From Thaumasiovibrio subtropicus (GTDB taxonomy: Bacteria; Pseudomonadota; Gammaproteobacteria; Enterobacterales; Vibrionaceae), in assembly GCF_019703835.1 (NCBI RefSeq), contig NZ_AP023055.1:1674001-1738000 (forward strand): a DNA stretch of 64,000 nt, given 5' to 3'. Under the pieces are notes generated by a model, which saw only the letters and a list, made by a program, of their open reading frames with translations, made no database searches and was not told the origin of the DNA. Below, piece by piece: positions 16,087-25,419 of this stretch (position 1 is its first letter; each line of letters begins with the position of its first letter). Position numbers and translations under genes: made by a program.

Positions 16087-17985
16087 TTACTGTTCTTTCC
16101 AAAGCTGCCCAAGGCGCATTGGTCCCGGAGTTGGGAAGGTGTAGGACTGAGGCATGTCGTGAGGCACGTTGCGGATCTTGTTATTGATCACAACACCCTC
16201 TTCCAACGATGACACAGTACCAATCACATAGAATTGCTCTTTAGCAATTGCCATGATTTCTTTCATTAAGCGCTGCTGCTCTGCTTGGTCAGCGGTGTTA
16301 CGCACTTTCTCAAACAGTTCAATTTGGCGCTTAACGTGCGCAGGTGGCTCAACCGCATACTCGTGGTTCGGATCTTGTGCCCAGTTGTAGTAGCCCAGAC
16401 CCCAAGTCGACTCAGGGCTATACGGTAGGTAGCTGCGCGCCTCATCAATGATGCCCACACCGCCATCACCTGGCATTGGGATCAGTTCAAAATCATTGGT
16501 GATACGCAGAGAAGTGAGGTAGTTAGTCTCGACAACACGGATATCAAGGAAAACGCCGATCTCTTTCCATTGGTTTTTCACCAGTTCAAGCGAGTCAGAC
16601 ACGCCACCCAGATCAGCAGTGGTGGTCAACGCTTCTATACGAAGACGACGGCCGTCTTTCATCAAGCGATAACCCGCGCTATCGCGCTTCTCTAGACCTA
16701 GACCATCAAGTAGCTTGTTCGCCGTTTCGACATCGTAGTCGGTGTATTGGCTCGCCATCTCTTCATCGTAAAAAGCGGAAGATTCAATCGGCGCTGCTTG
16801 GTAAGGTTCAACAACACCTGAATATACCGTCTCGCTGATGTCTTCACGGTCGATACCATGTGACAGTGCAACGCGGAAGTCTTTCTGCGCAAACAGTTCC
16901 GCTTTCACTTTGTCACTTGTGGTTTGGTTCAGACCCAATACCATGCTGTTCATCAGTGTGGTAGGACGGAAGTGATAGGTGTAACCACCCTTTTCTTCAT
17001 TGGCAATCAACATTGGACGGTGTGATGGGCCACCAATATGACGCGCTTGGAAATCCGTCTCACCTGCCGCAGCACGCAACACCATCTCTTCACTGTCTTC
17101 GCTGAAACGCCATCTCACGCTGTCAAGATAAGGAAGCTGATTCCCTTCTGTATCCACTTGCCAGTAGAACGGGTTACGCTCAAATTCTGCGATAGGCGTA
17201 TTTGGCCCTGGTGGGGTCTTCACTTTCCACGCCGTCAATACAGGACGATCGACATTGGTGTAGTGCTCAATGAAGTAAGCAGAACGACACTTGGTCATTG
17301 AATATTGACGCCATGTAGAGAAGCCCGCCGCCTCTGCTTCAGCATCTAGATTCTTGTTGTATTGCGGGTAAAACTGAGAACAGTAGTGTTTTGGATAGGT
17401 CGCGAAGCTTGCGCCATCAATCGTAGCGAGCTGGCGAATGAACAAACCGTTTGGTTCTTTAAGTTCAATCTTGACTGTGTGGGCATCAACCGCTGTCGCT
17501 TTCGCTGCGTCTGGGCTGCTAATAAATAGCGGACGGTTACCTGCGTGGTCAGGATCACCAATGACTTCATTGATATAGAATACAATATCGTCAGCGGTGA
17601 ACGGATGACCATCAGACCATTTCACACCTTTACGTAGCGAAAGGGTAAATACAGTATTCTCTTCGTTTGCGGTAAAGCCAGTCGCTAAGTTAGGCACAAC
17701 CTCATTATATTTCTCATTGAAATTGAATAAGTTGTCGTATGCAATAATACGGATGCGGTGTACGTTATCAGGTGCGCGACCCAACAGGTTTAATGTACCA
17801 CCATATTTACCTACTGAATCAAATGGGGTAACAACTAAAGGCTCTTGTGGTAAGCGGTCACTCACTTCTGGAAGCTGTCCGGCTTCTACTAGCTTGGTGA
17901 GTTGAGGCGCTTCACTATATTCAGCAGCTAACGCAGGTGTAGCAAGGCACATCGCGATACTGAGCGCGACTACATTCTTTTTCAT
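16087..17985 (-). CDS. Family 5 solute-binding protein of the ABC importer
   Basis: 632 aa with a clear signal peptide (MKKNVVALSIAMCLATPALA, cleavage about residue 20). The body is of the SBP_bac_5 type, including LSLRKGVKWSDGHPFTADD, the family's most recognisable block, and RVALSHGIDRE. It is about 100 aa longer than DppA/OppA, like members that bind oligosaccharides. In the periplasm it would deliver ligand to the permeases encoded downstream. It is the first structural gene after rpiR. The ligand is not readable from sequence; the sulfatase, GH88 and GH112 context suggests an acidic galactosyl-HexNAc oligosaccharide. Confidence 0.92.
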   Translation of the reverse strand: MKKNVVALSIAMCLATPALAAEYSEAPQLTKLVEAGQLPEVSDRLPQEPLVVTPFDSVGKYGGTLNLLGRAPDNVHRIRIIAYDNLFNFNEKYNEVVPNLATGFTANEENTVFTLSLRKGVKWSDGHPFTADDIVFYINEVIGDPDHAGNRPLFISSPDAAKATAVDAHTVKIELKEPNGLFIRQLATIDGASFATYPKHYCSQFYPQYNKNLDAEAEAAGFSTWRQYSMTKCRSAYFIEHYTNVDRPVLTAWKVKTPPGPNTPIAEFERNPFYWQVDTEGNQLPYLDSVRWRFSEDSEEMVLRAAAGETDFQARHIGGPSHRPMLIANEEKGGYTYHFRPTTLMNSMVLGLNQTTSDKVKAELFAQKDFRVALSHGIDREDISETVYSGVVEPYQAAPIESSAFYDEEMASQYTDYDVETANKLLDGLGLEKRDSAGYRLMKDGRRLRIEALTTTADLGGVSDSLELVKNQWKEIGVFLDIRVVETNYLTSLRITNDFELIPMPGDGGVGIIDEARSYLPYSPESTWGLGYYNWAQDPNHEYAVEPPAHVKRQIELFEKVRNTADQAEQQRLMKEIMAIAKEQFYVIGTVSSLEEGVVINNKIRNVPHDMPQSYTFPTPGPMRLGQLWKEQ

Positions 17986-18169
17986 GGTATTACCTAATTA
18001 TCATTATTAATCGGTTATTGGATTAGTATGAATTACTTTTAGGTACAGTCTTATAAAGCAATCCATATTTTATTTAATACTGTTTATTTTATTCTTGATT
18101 CCATCCTCCCAATCCCTTGAGAATATTTATTCGATACTGTTACACTCGAATAATTACACCCTAATGAGT

Positions 18170-19048
18170 TTATTGACCCTTAATATATTGATTGACCGCC
18201 TCTTGACCATTAGCAATGGCTTGATGATCTTTCAAAAGTGCATTGAGTTTGTAAAACAACACATCAAACGTAATCATTTGCATCACTTGCGATGTCACCA
18301 CACCCATTTGACTATGATCTTCGTTGTATCTGAAGGGGAGGTGTAAATCGACCAGCTGGCCGACGGTATCGCGCCCAAAACGGGTGAGGCCAATGGAAAC
18401 CGCACCTTTACGGCGACTATTTTGCAACGCACAGATGACTTCTTTTGTCTCACCGCGCGCCGAAACGGCGATCACCACATCTCCTTCTGCAACCAAGTTG
18501 CTGCATGCCAGTTGCAAATGGGCATCGGGAGTAAACTGAACTGGAAGATTGAGGCGCAACAGTTTATTGAAAATGTCATTGGCGACCACCGCAGACGAGC
18601 CGACACCGAGTAAAACAATTTTGTTGGCTCGAGTGATAACTTCCGCTGCTTGCTCGACCACTTCCGCCTCTAATAGCTTCAGTGAACTCTCGATATGCTG
18701 GCTAAACAGCTGCGCGGACTTCGCAATCATGGATTGCGTATCATCTTCCGCTTCCAATCCTTGAAAGATGGGCATCGCAGGTTGTTGGCGAAGCTCGGCT
18801 AATAACGCCACTTTGAAATCAGCGTAACCGTTGAAACCTAAGCGTTGTGCAAATCGAACCACCGTCGCATTACTCATCTGACACATGCTGCCTAACTTCA
18901 CAGCGCTATAGGGCGCGATATCATAGTTAAGATCACCCAAGGTCTGCGCTAAGCGTTGATCTTTGCCGACGCCTGCATATCGCAATGCGTCTATCTTGGT
19001 CATCAAATCTCTCATCACAGTCCTTTCGTCCTTTTCAGCACCTTCCAC
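18170..19048 (-). CDS. RpiR/MurR-family regulator with SIS domain
   Basis: 292 aa. The N-terminal RpiR helix-turn-helix (about residues 20-85) includes MCQMSNATVVRFAQRLGF. The SIS sugar-phosphate-binding domain (about 125-260) includes KIVLLGVGSSAVVANDIFNKL. Such proteins sense sugar phosphates and control the adjacent catabolic genes. It lies upstream of, and in line with, the binding-protein gene and is divergent from galE. A perfect inverted repeat in the divergent region (19240-19258) is a good candidate for its operator. The upstream extension MEGAEKDERTV makes the exact start uncertain; the ATG at 19015 (MRDLMTKIDAL) is an alternative. Confidence 0.9.
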   Translation of the reverse strand: MEGAEKDERTVMRDLMTKIDALRYAGVGKDQRLAQTLGDLNYDIAPYSAVKLGSMCQMSNATVVRFAQRLGFNGYADFKVALLAELRQQPAMPIFQGLEAEDDTQSMIAKSAQLFSQHIESSLKLLEAEVVEQAAEVITRANKIVLLGVGSSAVVANDIFNKLLRLNLPVQFTPDAHLQLACSNLVAEGDVVIAVSARGETKEVICALQNSRRKGAVSIGLTRFGRDTVGQLVDLHLPFRYNEDHSQMGVVTSQVMQMITFDVLFYKLNALLKDHQAIANGQEAVNQYIKGQ

Positions 19049-19220
19049 TCACTGCTGAACACAAGTGTGCTCTAAACATTCAGGGAGCAAATGGCTACCT
19101 CTTCTAACACATCCCGTGGCGTTCACGTGTCTTGTCTACATACAACCTCATGATTTAATGAGATTTACACCAAGAAACGCTGTTTCAGAACGTGTTACTA
19201 ACTTCTCTCCAAAACGTTAT

Positions 19221-19258
19221 GTACATTATCGTTTCATTAAATGTACGACTTGTACATT
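19221..19258. promoter_or_regulatory. Candidate RpiR operator cluster
   Basis: A perfect inverted repeat AATGTAC-GACTT-GTACATT spans 19240-19258. A third half site GTACATT lies at 19221-19227. The cluster is about 170 bases before the rpiR start. It differs from the KdgR motif, so it may be the site of the local RpiR protein; this is inference. Confidence 0.5.
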
Positions 19259-19349
19259 CACGAACATTATAAATCTGACTGCGATCACAAAGGTTGTATT
19301 CAGGAATTTAAAAACATTGAAAAATTGAATGAAAAAATGGAACTTAATT

Positions 19350-19368
19350 ATTGAAACGCTATTTCATA
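19350..19368. promoter_or_regulatory. KdgR operator before galE
   Basis: ATTGAAACGCTATTTCATA matches AATRAAAYRNYRTTTYATT at 16 of 18 defined positions and keeps the perfect TGAAA-N5-TTTCA core. A second, overlapping inverted repeat (TTTCATA 19362-19368 and TATGAAA 19376-19382) adds another ATGAAACA half site. It lies about 230 bases before the galE ATG. Confidence 0.7.
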
Positions 19369-19592
19369 CTTAAAATATGAAACAACTGGCATTGCTATAT
19401 GGGTGTTGTTCGTAAAGCTAAACCTCTGATTTTTAAAAGAACCATATGCAACTCGCCTTTTATTTCTGTTGACGTAGTGATGATAGAAAGCAAGCGATAA
19501 AAATGATTCATACATTTTTAGTTAATTATCTAGGCGACGATTTTCACGGCAAATTCGATTCGCCATATATGAGCAGACAATCTGAGATCAAA

Positions 19593-20612
19593 ATGAAAAT
19601 TCTAGTGACAGGCGGTGCAGGTTATATAGGCACACACACTTGTTTAGCACTGATTGAACAAGGTTTTACTCCGATTGTAGTGGATAACTTTTCCAACAGT
19701 TCCCCACTCGCCATAAAGCGTGTCGAACAGCTCAGCAACACATCGATCCCCGTCATCAAGGCGGATATCTGTGATCGTGCTGCCTTAGATACCATCTTCC
19801 AAGAGCATGATATTCAAGCTGTCATGCACTTCGCTGGATTAAAGGCGGTAGGGGAATCCGTTGCGATTCCACTCAGCTACTATCACAACAACATTCATGG
19901 CAGCCTAAACGTGCTGCAAGCGATGGAAGCTGCCAATGTACAGCAGTTTATTTTCAGTTCATCGGCTACGGTTTACGGTGACCCCGCCTCTGTCCCGATC
20001 AAGGAAAGTGATCCGACCGGAAATACCACTAACCCTTATGGTTACAGTAAATATGTGGTTGAAAGCTTGCTCGAAGATATCTGTCGCGCCAACCCTGCAC
20101 TCAGTGCAACGCGCCTGCGGTATTTCAATCCTGTCGGCGCACATATTTCCGGCCAAATTGGCGAGGATCCCAGCGGCATTCCGAACAACCTGATGCCATT
20201 CATCACGCAAGTTGCAATAGGTCGCCGTGAAAAGTTAGCGATTTTTGGCGATGACTACCCCACACCGGACGGTACGGGGGTTCGAGACTATATCCATGTG
20301 CAAGATCTCGCTGACGGCCACGTCTCCGCATTGCGCCATGGCCTCGAATATCCAGGGCTACACACGTTCAATTTGGGCACTGGCCAAGGTATCAGCGTCA
20401 AAGAGATGCACCGTGCGATGGAAGAAGCGGTCGGTAAATGCATTCCAGCGGAGATCCAGCCACGCCGCCCCGGCGACATCGCGCAGTGTTATGCCGACCC
20501 GAGTAAAGCAGAAAGTGAATTAAATTGGCGCGCCACCCGCAGTGTCAACGATATGGCAACCGACAGCTGGCGTTGGCAATCACAGAATCCAAACGGCTAC
20601 AACAATGCGTAA
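19593..20612 (+). CDS. galE: UDP-glucose 4-epimerase GalE
   Basis: 339 aa. NAD-binding motif GGAGYIG (about residues 7-13), SSSATVYG with the active-site Ser, and YGYSK with catalytic Tyr and Lys are all present, as is the GalE block FNPVGAH. It interconverts UDP-galactose and UDP-glucose. The ATG at 19593 (MKILVTGG) is chosen because it gives the standard 338-339 aa length; the longer open frame from 19503 adds residues unlike GalE. It leads an operon with galT, GH88 and GH112. Confidence 0.96.
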   Translation: MKILVTGGAGYIGTHTCLALIEQGFTPIVVDNFSNSSPLAIKRVEQLSNTSIPVIKADICDRAALDTIFQEHDIQAVMHFAGLKAVGESVAIPLSYYHNNIHGSLNVLQAMEAANVQQFIFSSSATVYGDPASVPIKESDPTGNTTNPYGYSKYVVESLLEDICRANPALSATRLRYFNPVGAHISGQIGEDPSGIPNNLMPFITQVAIGRREKLAIFGDDYPTPDGTGVRDYIHVQDLADGHVSALRHGLEYPGLHTFNLGTGQGISVKEMHRAMEEAVGKCIPAEIQPRRPGDIAQCYADPSKAESELNWRATRSVNDMATDSWRWQSQNPNGYNNA

Positions 20613-20691
20613 CAACAACCACTAATACGCAAGCAATGACCCTAACGGCAACATTAATAAAAATATTAATTATCAATAAGTAAGTACAACC

Positions 20692-21735
20692 ATGACGAGT
20701 CTCTTTAATCCAACTGATCACCCGCACCGTCGCTTCAATCCGCTTACCGGAGAGTGGGTGTTGGTCTCTCCGCACCGCGCTAAGAGACCGTGGCAAGGTC
20801 AACAAGAAACCCCCGCGCTTGATGAAAAACCAAGCTACGATAAAACCTGCTATCTTTGCCCTGGCAACGAGCGTATTACTGGTGATGTCAATCCTAAATA
20901 TACTGGTACGTTTGTCTTTACCAATGACTTTGCCGCGTTGCAGTCAGATACACCAGATTGCCCAGACAGTTCTGACCACTTGTTTCAGCAACAAACCGCT
21001 CGCGGGGAAGCACGTGTTATCTGCTTTTCTCCCGACCATAGCAAAACTCTGCCCGAGCTTTCTGAGCAAGAACTTGCCGCGGTGGTAGAGACATGGCAAG
21101 AACAAACCCAAGAACTCGGCGCTCACTACCCATGGGTGCAAGTGTTTGAGAACAAGGGCGAAACCATGGGGTGCTCAATGCCGCACCCTCATGGCCAAGT
21201 TTGGGCCAATAGCTTTATTCCTTCTCATGTTGATAAGAAAGACCACCGGTTATTTGATTACTGGGACACACACAACGCGAACTTGTTAGTCGACTACGCC
21301 CAGCGTGAAATGGCGGAAAAAAGCCGCATTGTTGTCGAAACCGAACATTGGTTAGCGGTTGTGCCTTACTGGGCTGCGTGGCCATTTGAAACCATGCTGT
21401 TACCCAAAGCCGTTTGTCAGCGCTTAACAGAACTAAGTGCAGCGCAAAAAGCGGACCTCCCTGCCGCCATCAAGCAGCTGACGACCAAATACGACAACTT
21501 GTTTAACTGCAGTTTCCCCTATTCCATGGGCTGGCATGGCGCGCCTTTTACGGAAGAAGATCAACCACACTGGCAAGTCCACGCGCTGTTTTATCCTCCT
21601 CTGTTACGCTCGGCAACGGTACGAAAGTTCATGGTGGGGTATGAAATGTTGGGCGAAAGCCAGCGTGACTTAACACCTGAGCAAGCTGCACAACGCTTAC
21701 GTGATGCTGGCGATGTACACTACCGCCAACGATAA
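20692..21735 (+). CDS. galT: Galactose-1-phosphate uridylyltransferase GalT
   Basis: 347 aa, the normal GalT length. The catalytic motif HPHGQVW (about residue 164-170) contains the His that carries the uridylyl group, and [12 protein letters not shown] is the zinc-binding region near residue 52. It converts galactose-1-phosphate plus UDP-glucose into UDP-galactose and glucose-1-phosphate. No galactokinase gene follows. In this operon the Gal-1-P can come straight from the GH112 phosphorylase, which makes galK unnecessary for this route. Confidence 0.96.
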   Translation: MTSLFNPTDHPHRRFNPLTGEWVLVSPHRAKRPWQGQQETPALDEKPSYDKTCYLCPGNERITGDVNPKYTGTFVFTNDFAALQSDTPDCPDSSDHLFQQQTARGEARVICFSPDHSKTLPELSEQELAAVVETWQEQTQELGAHYPWVQVFENKGETMGCSMPHPHGQVWANSFIPSHVDKKDHRLFDYWDTHNANLLVDYAQREMAEKSRIVVETEHWLAVVPYWAAWPFETMLLPKAVCQRLTELSAAQKADLPAAIKQLTTKYDNLFNCSFPYSMGWHGAPFTEEDQPHWQVHALFYPPLLRSATVRKFMVGYEMLGESQRDLTPEQAAQRLRDAGDVHYRQR

Positions 21736-21827
21736 GCCAACGACGGCGAAAACCACTCATCGATACAGTCGATGAATGTTGCAATTTACTAACGACTTTT
21801 TGGGTTTCACCCTAAGCTAGGAATATT

Positions 21828-22991
21828 ATGTCTATTACACTGCCACCCTTACCTGACACATTGAACGCTCGCCGCGTTGTCGACCACCTGCCAACGGTGA
21901 TTGAAAGCATTCGCCGAAACATCGCAAATATCGGTGACCGCAACCCACGTATCGGCCGTGCGGATAACAGCTGGGACTACTGCGACCAATATGATTGGGT
22001 CTCTTCTTTCTGGACAGGTGAACTGTGGCTAAGTTACCAGATCACGGGCGAATCTATTTTTAAAAATAGCGCCAACCTACGCAAACGTTACTTTGCCAAC
22101 ATGCTACTTGATCCCTTCTGGCTTGATCACGACTTGGGTTTCCAATACAGCTTAAGCTGTGTTGCTGGCCACAAGCTAACGGGTGATGAAGAATACAAAA
22201 TGATGGCAATCCGCGCTGCAGATCACCTGATTCACCGTTTTCGAAAGATTGGTGGCTACATTGTTGCTTGGAATGACACCCACCCATTAGGGCCTGAAAT
22301 CACTCAGGGTAAGTCAATCATTGACTCGCTACAAAATACCGCTCTACTCTTTTGGGCATCGAAAGTGACCGGCTCGCCAGTCTATGCTGAAGCCGCTACC
22401 CGTCACTGTCGCACCATGGCGAAACACATTGTACGTGACGATTATTCGACCTATCACTCGTTCAACTTCCACCCTGTAACACAAGAGCCAATCAAAGGGG
22501 AAACATTCCAAGGCTATGCAGACGATTCCTGCTGGGCTCGCGGCCAATCTTGGGCTATTCATGGGTTTGCTCAAACCTACCTCTACACGGGGGATGAAAC
22601 CTTCTTAGAGACAGCCAAACGCCTTGCTAAATACGCCGTAGAGCAAATTACCCCTGATGGTGTACCGGTTTGGGATTACTCGCTACCCGAGCATGAAACA
22701 CAATATAAAGACAGTTCTGCTGGTGCGATTACCGCCGCAGGTCTCTTGCTCATTTCGCAATGTATTGATGATGTCACTGAAGCGCGTCAATACCGTGACT
22801 GGGGACTCTTCTTACTGCAGGGCCTAATGAAACAGTGCGACCTTACTTTAGATCCGACCGCACATGGCCTACTTGCTAATGGTGCGTCATTTGTGAAAGT
22901 TGGCTTGTGCGACAACATGCTGCCATACGGCGACTACTACTACCTCGAAGCGCTAATGCGCGCTAACGGTTACACCGAGTTCTTCTGGTAA
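21828..22991 (+). CDS. GH88 unsaturated glucuronyl hydrolase
   Basis: 387 aa, the length of GH88 enzymes, with alpha/alpha-barrel type helices. The two acidic residues of the family are placed as expected: Asp102 in HDLGF and Asp166 in IIDSLQN, matching Asp88 and Asp149 of Bacillus UGL. The enzyme hydrates and releases 4,5-unsaturated uronic acid from the end of oligosaccharides made by polysaccharide lyases, for example from chondroitin or hyaluronan. No signal peptide, so it acts in the cytoplasm on imported material. Its product feeds the KDG route and would give the KdgR inducer. A GH105 member is less likely because of the HDLGF motif. Confidence 0.9.
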   Translation: MSITLPPLPDTLNARRVVDHLPTVIESIRRNIANIGDRNPRIGRADNSWDYCDQYDWVSSFWTGELWLSYQITGESIFKNSANLRKRYFANMLLDPFWLDHDLGFQYSLSCVAGHKLTGDEEYKMMAIRAADHLIHRFRKIGGYIVAWNDTHPLGPEITQGKSIIDSLQNTALLFWASKVTGSPVYAEAATRHCRTMAKHIVRDDYSTYHSFNFHPVTQEPIKGETFQGYADDSCWARGQSWAIHGFAQTYLYTGDETFLETAKRLAKYAVEQITPDGVPVWDYSLPEHETQYKDSSAGAITAAGLLLISQCIDDVTEARQYRDWGLFLLQGLMKQCDLTLDPTAHGLLANGASFVKVGLCDNMLPYGDYYYLEALMRANGYTEFFW

Positions 22992-23017
22992 TTCTTATTC
23001 CGATCACTATTTATTTG

Positions 23018-23038
23018 CGCGCTCCCTTCGAGCGCGCG
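23018..23038 (+). other. GC-rich hairpin between GH88 and GH112 genes
   Basis: GCGCGCTC pairs with GAGCGCGC around a CCTTC loop, just before the AAGGAG ribosome site of the next gene. There is no T run. It may modulate message stability or the relative dose of the phosphorylase. Confidence 0.5.
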
Positions 23039-23049
23039 AAGGAGCCAAC

Positions 23050-25221
23050 ATGCAAAAAAAAGGACATATGACCCTGCCGGTAGAAGTCGGTCAAGAAGAG
23101 GTCGTGCTCGATTTATACAAACGCTGGCAAGCGGATGCGCTACGCGATAGCGATGGTACCAGTATGCCAGACTCGTTAGCCCAGCAAGATTGCGATATTT
23201 ACTCCGTCATGTGTTTAGTACGTGCTGACCAAGATTTTGCCAATGCACACCCTGAATATCTCCACCGTAAATACTTAATGTCATTCCCTGTCACAGCAAT
23301 GGGCACGAGTGTCACGCTATCGCCACTGAAGGGCTACAGCGCGGATAAATATGAACTCGATGATGACAGTGACCCACACACATGGTGGGAAGTGCGCAAT
23401 CGCACCACCAATACGGTGATTGACAAAGCAGAGTGGCACTTCGACCCAGAGTCCTCCACGGTTGAAGTGTGCAATACCACGCCGTACCATGAATACACGG
23501 TCACCTTTATGGCTCGTCAAGTCTGGGATAGCGTATCGATGTATAACGCCCTCACCAATGACTGGAAAGGACCACGCATCAAGAGTCTTGACCCGTATCA
23601 CCCGGCCTGCCGTGAGCACCTCATCAAGCATTTTGCGCACTGGCTAGAAACACACCCGAACACCTCGGTTGTGCGTTTCACAACATTCGCATTCCTTTTT
23701 GTGATTGACACAGGTGACAAAAACCAAGACATCTATCGGGATTGGACAGGGTATGGCGAGACCGTTAGCCCACGCGCGCTACAAGACTTTGAAGCCGAGT
23801 ATGGTTACGCCTTAACTCCTGAAGATTTTGTTGATTCGGGTTATTACAACGGCACCTATAAAGTTCCATCAAAACGCTACCAAGACTGGATGACCTTCGT
23901 GCAGCGTTTTGTCGTGGATTTTGCCGCAGAGCTCGTCAAAATGGCTCATGACGCGGGTAAGAAAACCGCCATGTTCCAAGGTGACCACTGGATTGGCACC
24001 GAACCTTTCCTAAAGAGCTATCAAGAGATTGGCCTCGATATCAACATTGGTGCCGTAGAAGATGGTGTCGCCCTGCGCCGTTTGACTGATTCGGGTGGCG
24101 ACCAGATCCGCGAAGCACGTTTCTACCCCTACTTCTTCCCAGATGTTTTCCAAGCAGGCAACGACCCTGTGATTGAATCCATGTCTAACTGGGTGAAAAT
24201 TCGTCGCGCTATGTTGCAAAAGCCATTAGATCGAATTGGGTATGGCGGCTACCTTTCGCTTGCCAATCAGTTCCCACATTTCATTGATCATGTCACTGAG
24301 ATTTCCAATGAGTTTGGTAAATACCTCACCCAAACCCAGCGCACAGAATCTCAGAAACTGCCTGGCAAAATTGCCGTATTGAATGCCTGGGGCAAATCAC
24401 GTAGTTGGCTACAAAATCAAGCCCGTGACCAACGCTTCTATGTACCGCCACGTCCGGACGTCATGGAATTTGTTGGCAACAACCTGCTTGAATGCCTTGC
24501 TGGTCTGCCATTTGACGTCGAGTTTATCAGCTTTGATGATGTACGCGAAAACGGTATCAGTGACGATATCAAGGTGATCATCAACACAGGTGATGCGAAC
24601 TCGGCGTGGAGTGGAGGTGAGCACTGGGGTGATGGCGATATACTGGTTGCACTGAGACAATTTGTCGCCAACGGCGGGGGGTTACTCGGGGTGACGGATC
24701 CTTCTGCACACCAGCAGAATGGGCGTTTCTTCCAACTTGGCGATATCCTAGGCCTAGAAAAAGAGACCGCACTCACCATGGGTCGCGTTGCGATGCCTGT
24801 AAGTCTTGATACAGAGCACTACCTATCGAAAGCTCTCTCAGGACGCGAAGACTTCGGCAACAATAGCTATGTCTACCCTCAAGCCGACGACTTAAGTGTG
24901 ATTCACGCAGCTGGCCAGCACCTTGCACTTACCGCTCGAGAATATGGCAATGGGCGTGCAAGCTATCTTGCGAACCTGCCTTATTCACAAGAAAATGCGC
25001 GAATACTCCAGCATATCTTGATTTGGTTGAGCCAAGAAGAAACCAAGCAACACTGTTGGTTATCTGATAACCCCTATGTTGACGTGGCTTATTATCCAAA
25101 AACCGATAACGTCGCGATAGTGAACAGCAGTGACGAAAAGCAAGAAGTGACACTGCTAAACAATAAATTTGAGACGGTGTCTGTGACATTGAGTCCATTT
25201 GAATGGACATGGTTGAACTAA
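23050..25221 (+). CDS. GH112 galacto-N-biose/lacto-N-biose phosphorylase
   Basis: 723 aa, close in length to the family (about 720-750). The N-terminal TIM-barrel carries RFTTFAFLFV and MFQGDHWIGTEPF; Asp312 in GDHW corresponds to the catalytic acid Asp313 known from the Bifidobacterium enzyme. A glutamine-amidotransferase-like domain and a C-terminal beta domain follow. GH112 enzymes cleave beta-1,3-galactosyl-HexNAc (or, in a subgroup, beta-1,4-galactosyl-rhamnose) with phosphate, giving Gal-1-P. A Vibrio vulnificus member is a characterised lacto-N-biose phosphorylase. No signal peptide. AAGGAG 6 bases before ATG supports this start. Acceptor preference cannot be read here. Confidence 0.92.
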   Translation: MQKKGHMTLPVEVGQEEVVLDLYKRWQADALRDSDGTSMPDSLAQQDCDIYSVMCLVRADQDFANAHPEYLHRKYLMSFPVTAMGTSVTLSPLKGYSADKYELDDDSDPHTWWEVRNRTTNTVIDKAEWHFDPESSTVEVCNTTPYHEYTVTFMARQVWDSVSMYNALTNDWKGPRIKSLDPYHPACREHLIKHFAHWLETHPNTSVVRFTTFAFLFVIDTGDKNQDIYRDWTGYGETVSPRALQDFEAEYGYALTPEDFVDSGYYNGTYKVPSKRYQDWMTFVQRFVVDFAAELVKMAHDAGKKTAMFQGDHWIGTEPFLKSYQEIGLDINIGAVEDGVALRRLTDSGGDQIREARFYPYFFPDVFQAGNDPVIESMSNWVKIRRAMLQKPLDRIGYGGYLSLANQFPHFIDHVTEISNEFGKYLTQTQRTESQKLPGKIAVLNAWGKSRSWLQNQARDQRFYVPPRPDVMEFVGNNLLECLAGLPFDVEFISFDDVRENGISDDIKVIINTGDANSAWSGGEHWGDGDILVALRQFVANGGGLLGVTDPSAHQQNGRFFQLGDILGLEKETALTMGRVAMPVSLDTEHYLSKALSGREDFGNNSYVYPQADDLSVIHAAGQHLALTAREYGNGRASYLANLPYSQENARILQHILIWLSQEETKQHCWLSDNPYVDVAYYPKTDNVAIVNSSDEKQEVTLLNNKFETVSVTLSPFEWTWLN

Positions 25222-25386
25222 TTTGACCGCGAGCGTTCAAAATGTGATGGAATTCATAAAAGTTACATCATTCGTAATTATAGTTGGCAAAAAATAATTA
25301 CTTGAACTACTCGCTTATGTTTCCACTCATCATCTTGGCCGCTGCATCCTCCCCCGATACAGTTGATGATGAGTTAAGCATTAAAA

Positions 25387-25407
25387 AACCGGACGTTACG
25401 TCCGGTT
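25387..25407. repeat. Target-site duplication, left copy (palindromic terminator)
   Basis: A 21-base perfect palindrome with 10-bp arms (AACCGGACGT and ACGTCCGGTT) around one T, preceded by A6. It is identical to 26998-27018. It appears to be the terminator hairpin behind the GH112 gene, duplicated when the IS inserted. Confidence 0.85.
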
Positions 25408-25419
25408 CAGATTGATGAC

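Larger units (their letters stand above)
19049..19592. other. Divergent control region between rpiR and galE
   Basis: About 540 AT-rich bases with no convincing gene. It contains two different operator types: AATGTAC/GTACATT half sites near rpiR (19221-19258) and a KdgR box with an overlapping inverted repeat nearer galE (19350-19382). An in-frame extension of galE up to 19503 exists but is not supported. Confidence 0.65.

Noticed and set aside
19503-19592. N-terminal extension of GalE by 30 residues
   Set aside because: GalE starts at the MKILVTGG nucleotide-binding strand and the extension has no similarity to the family.
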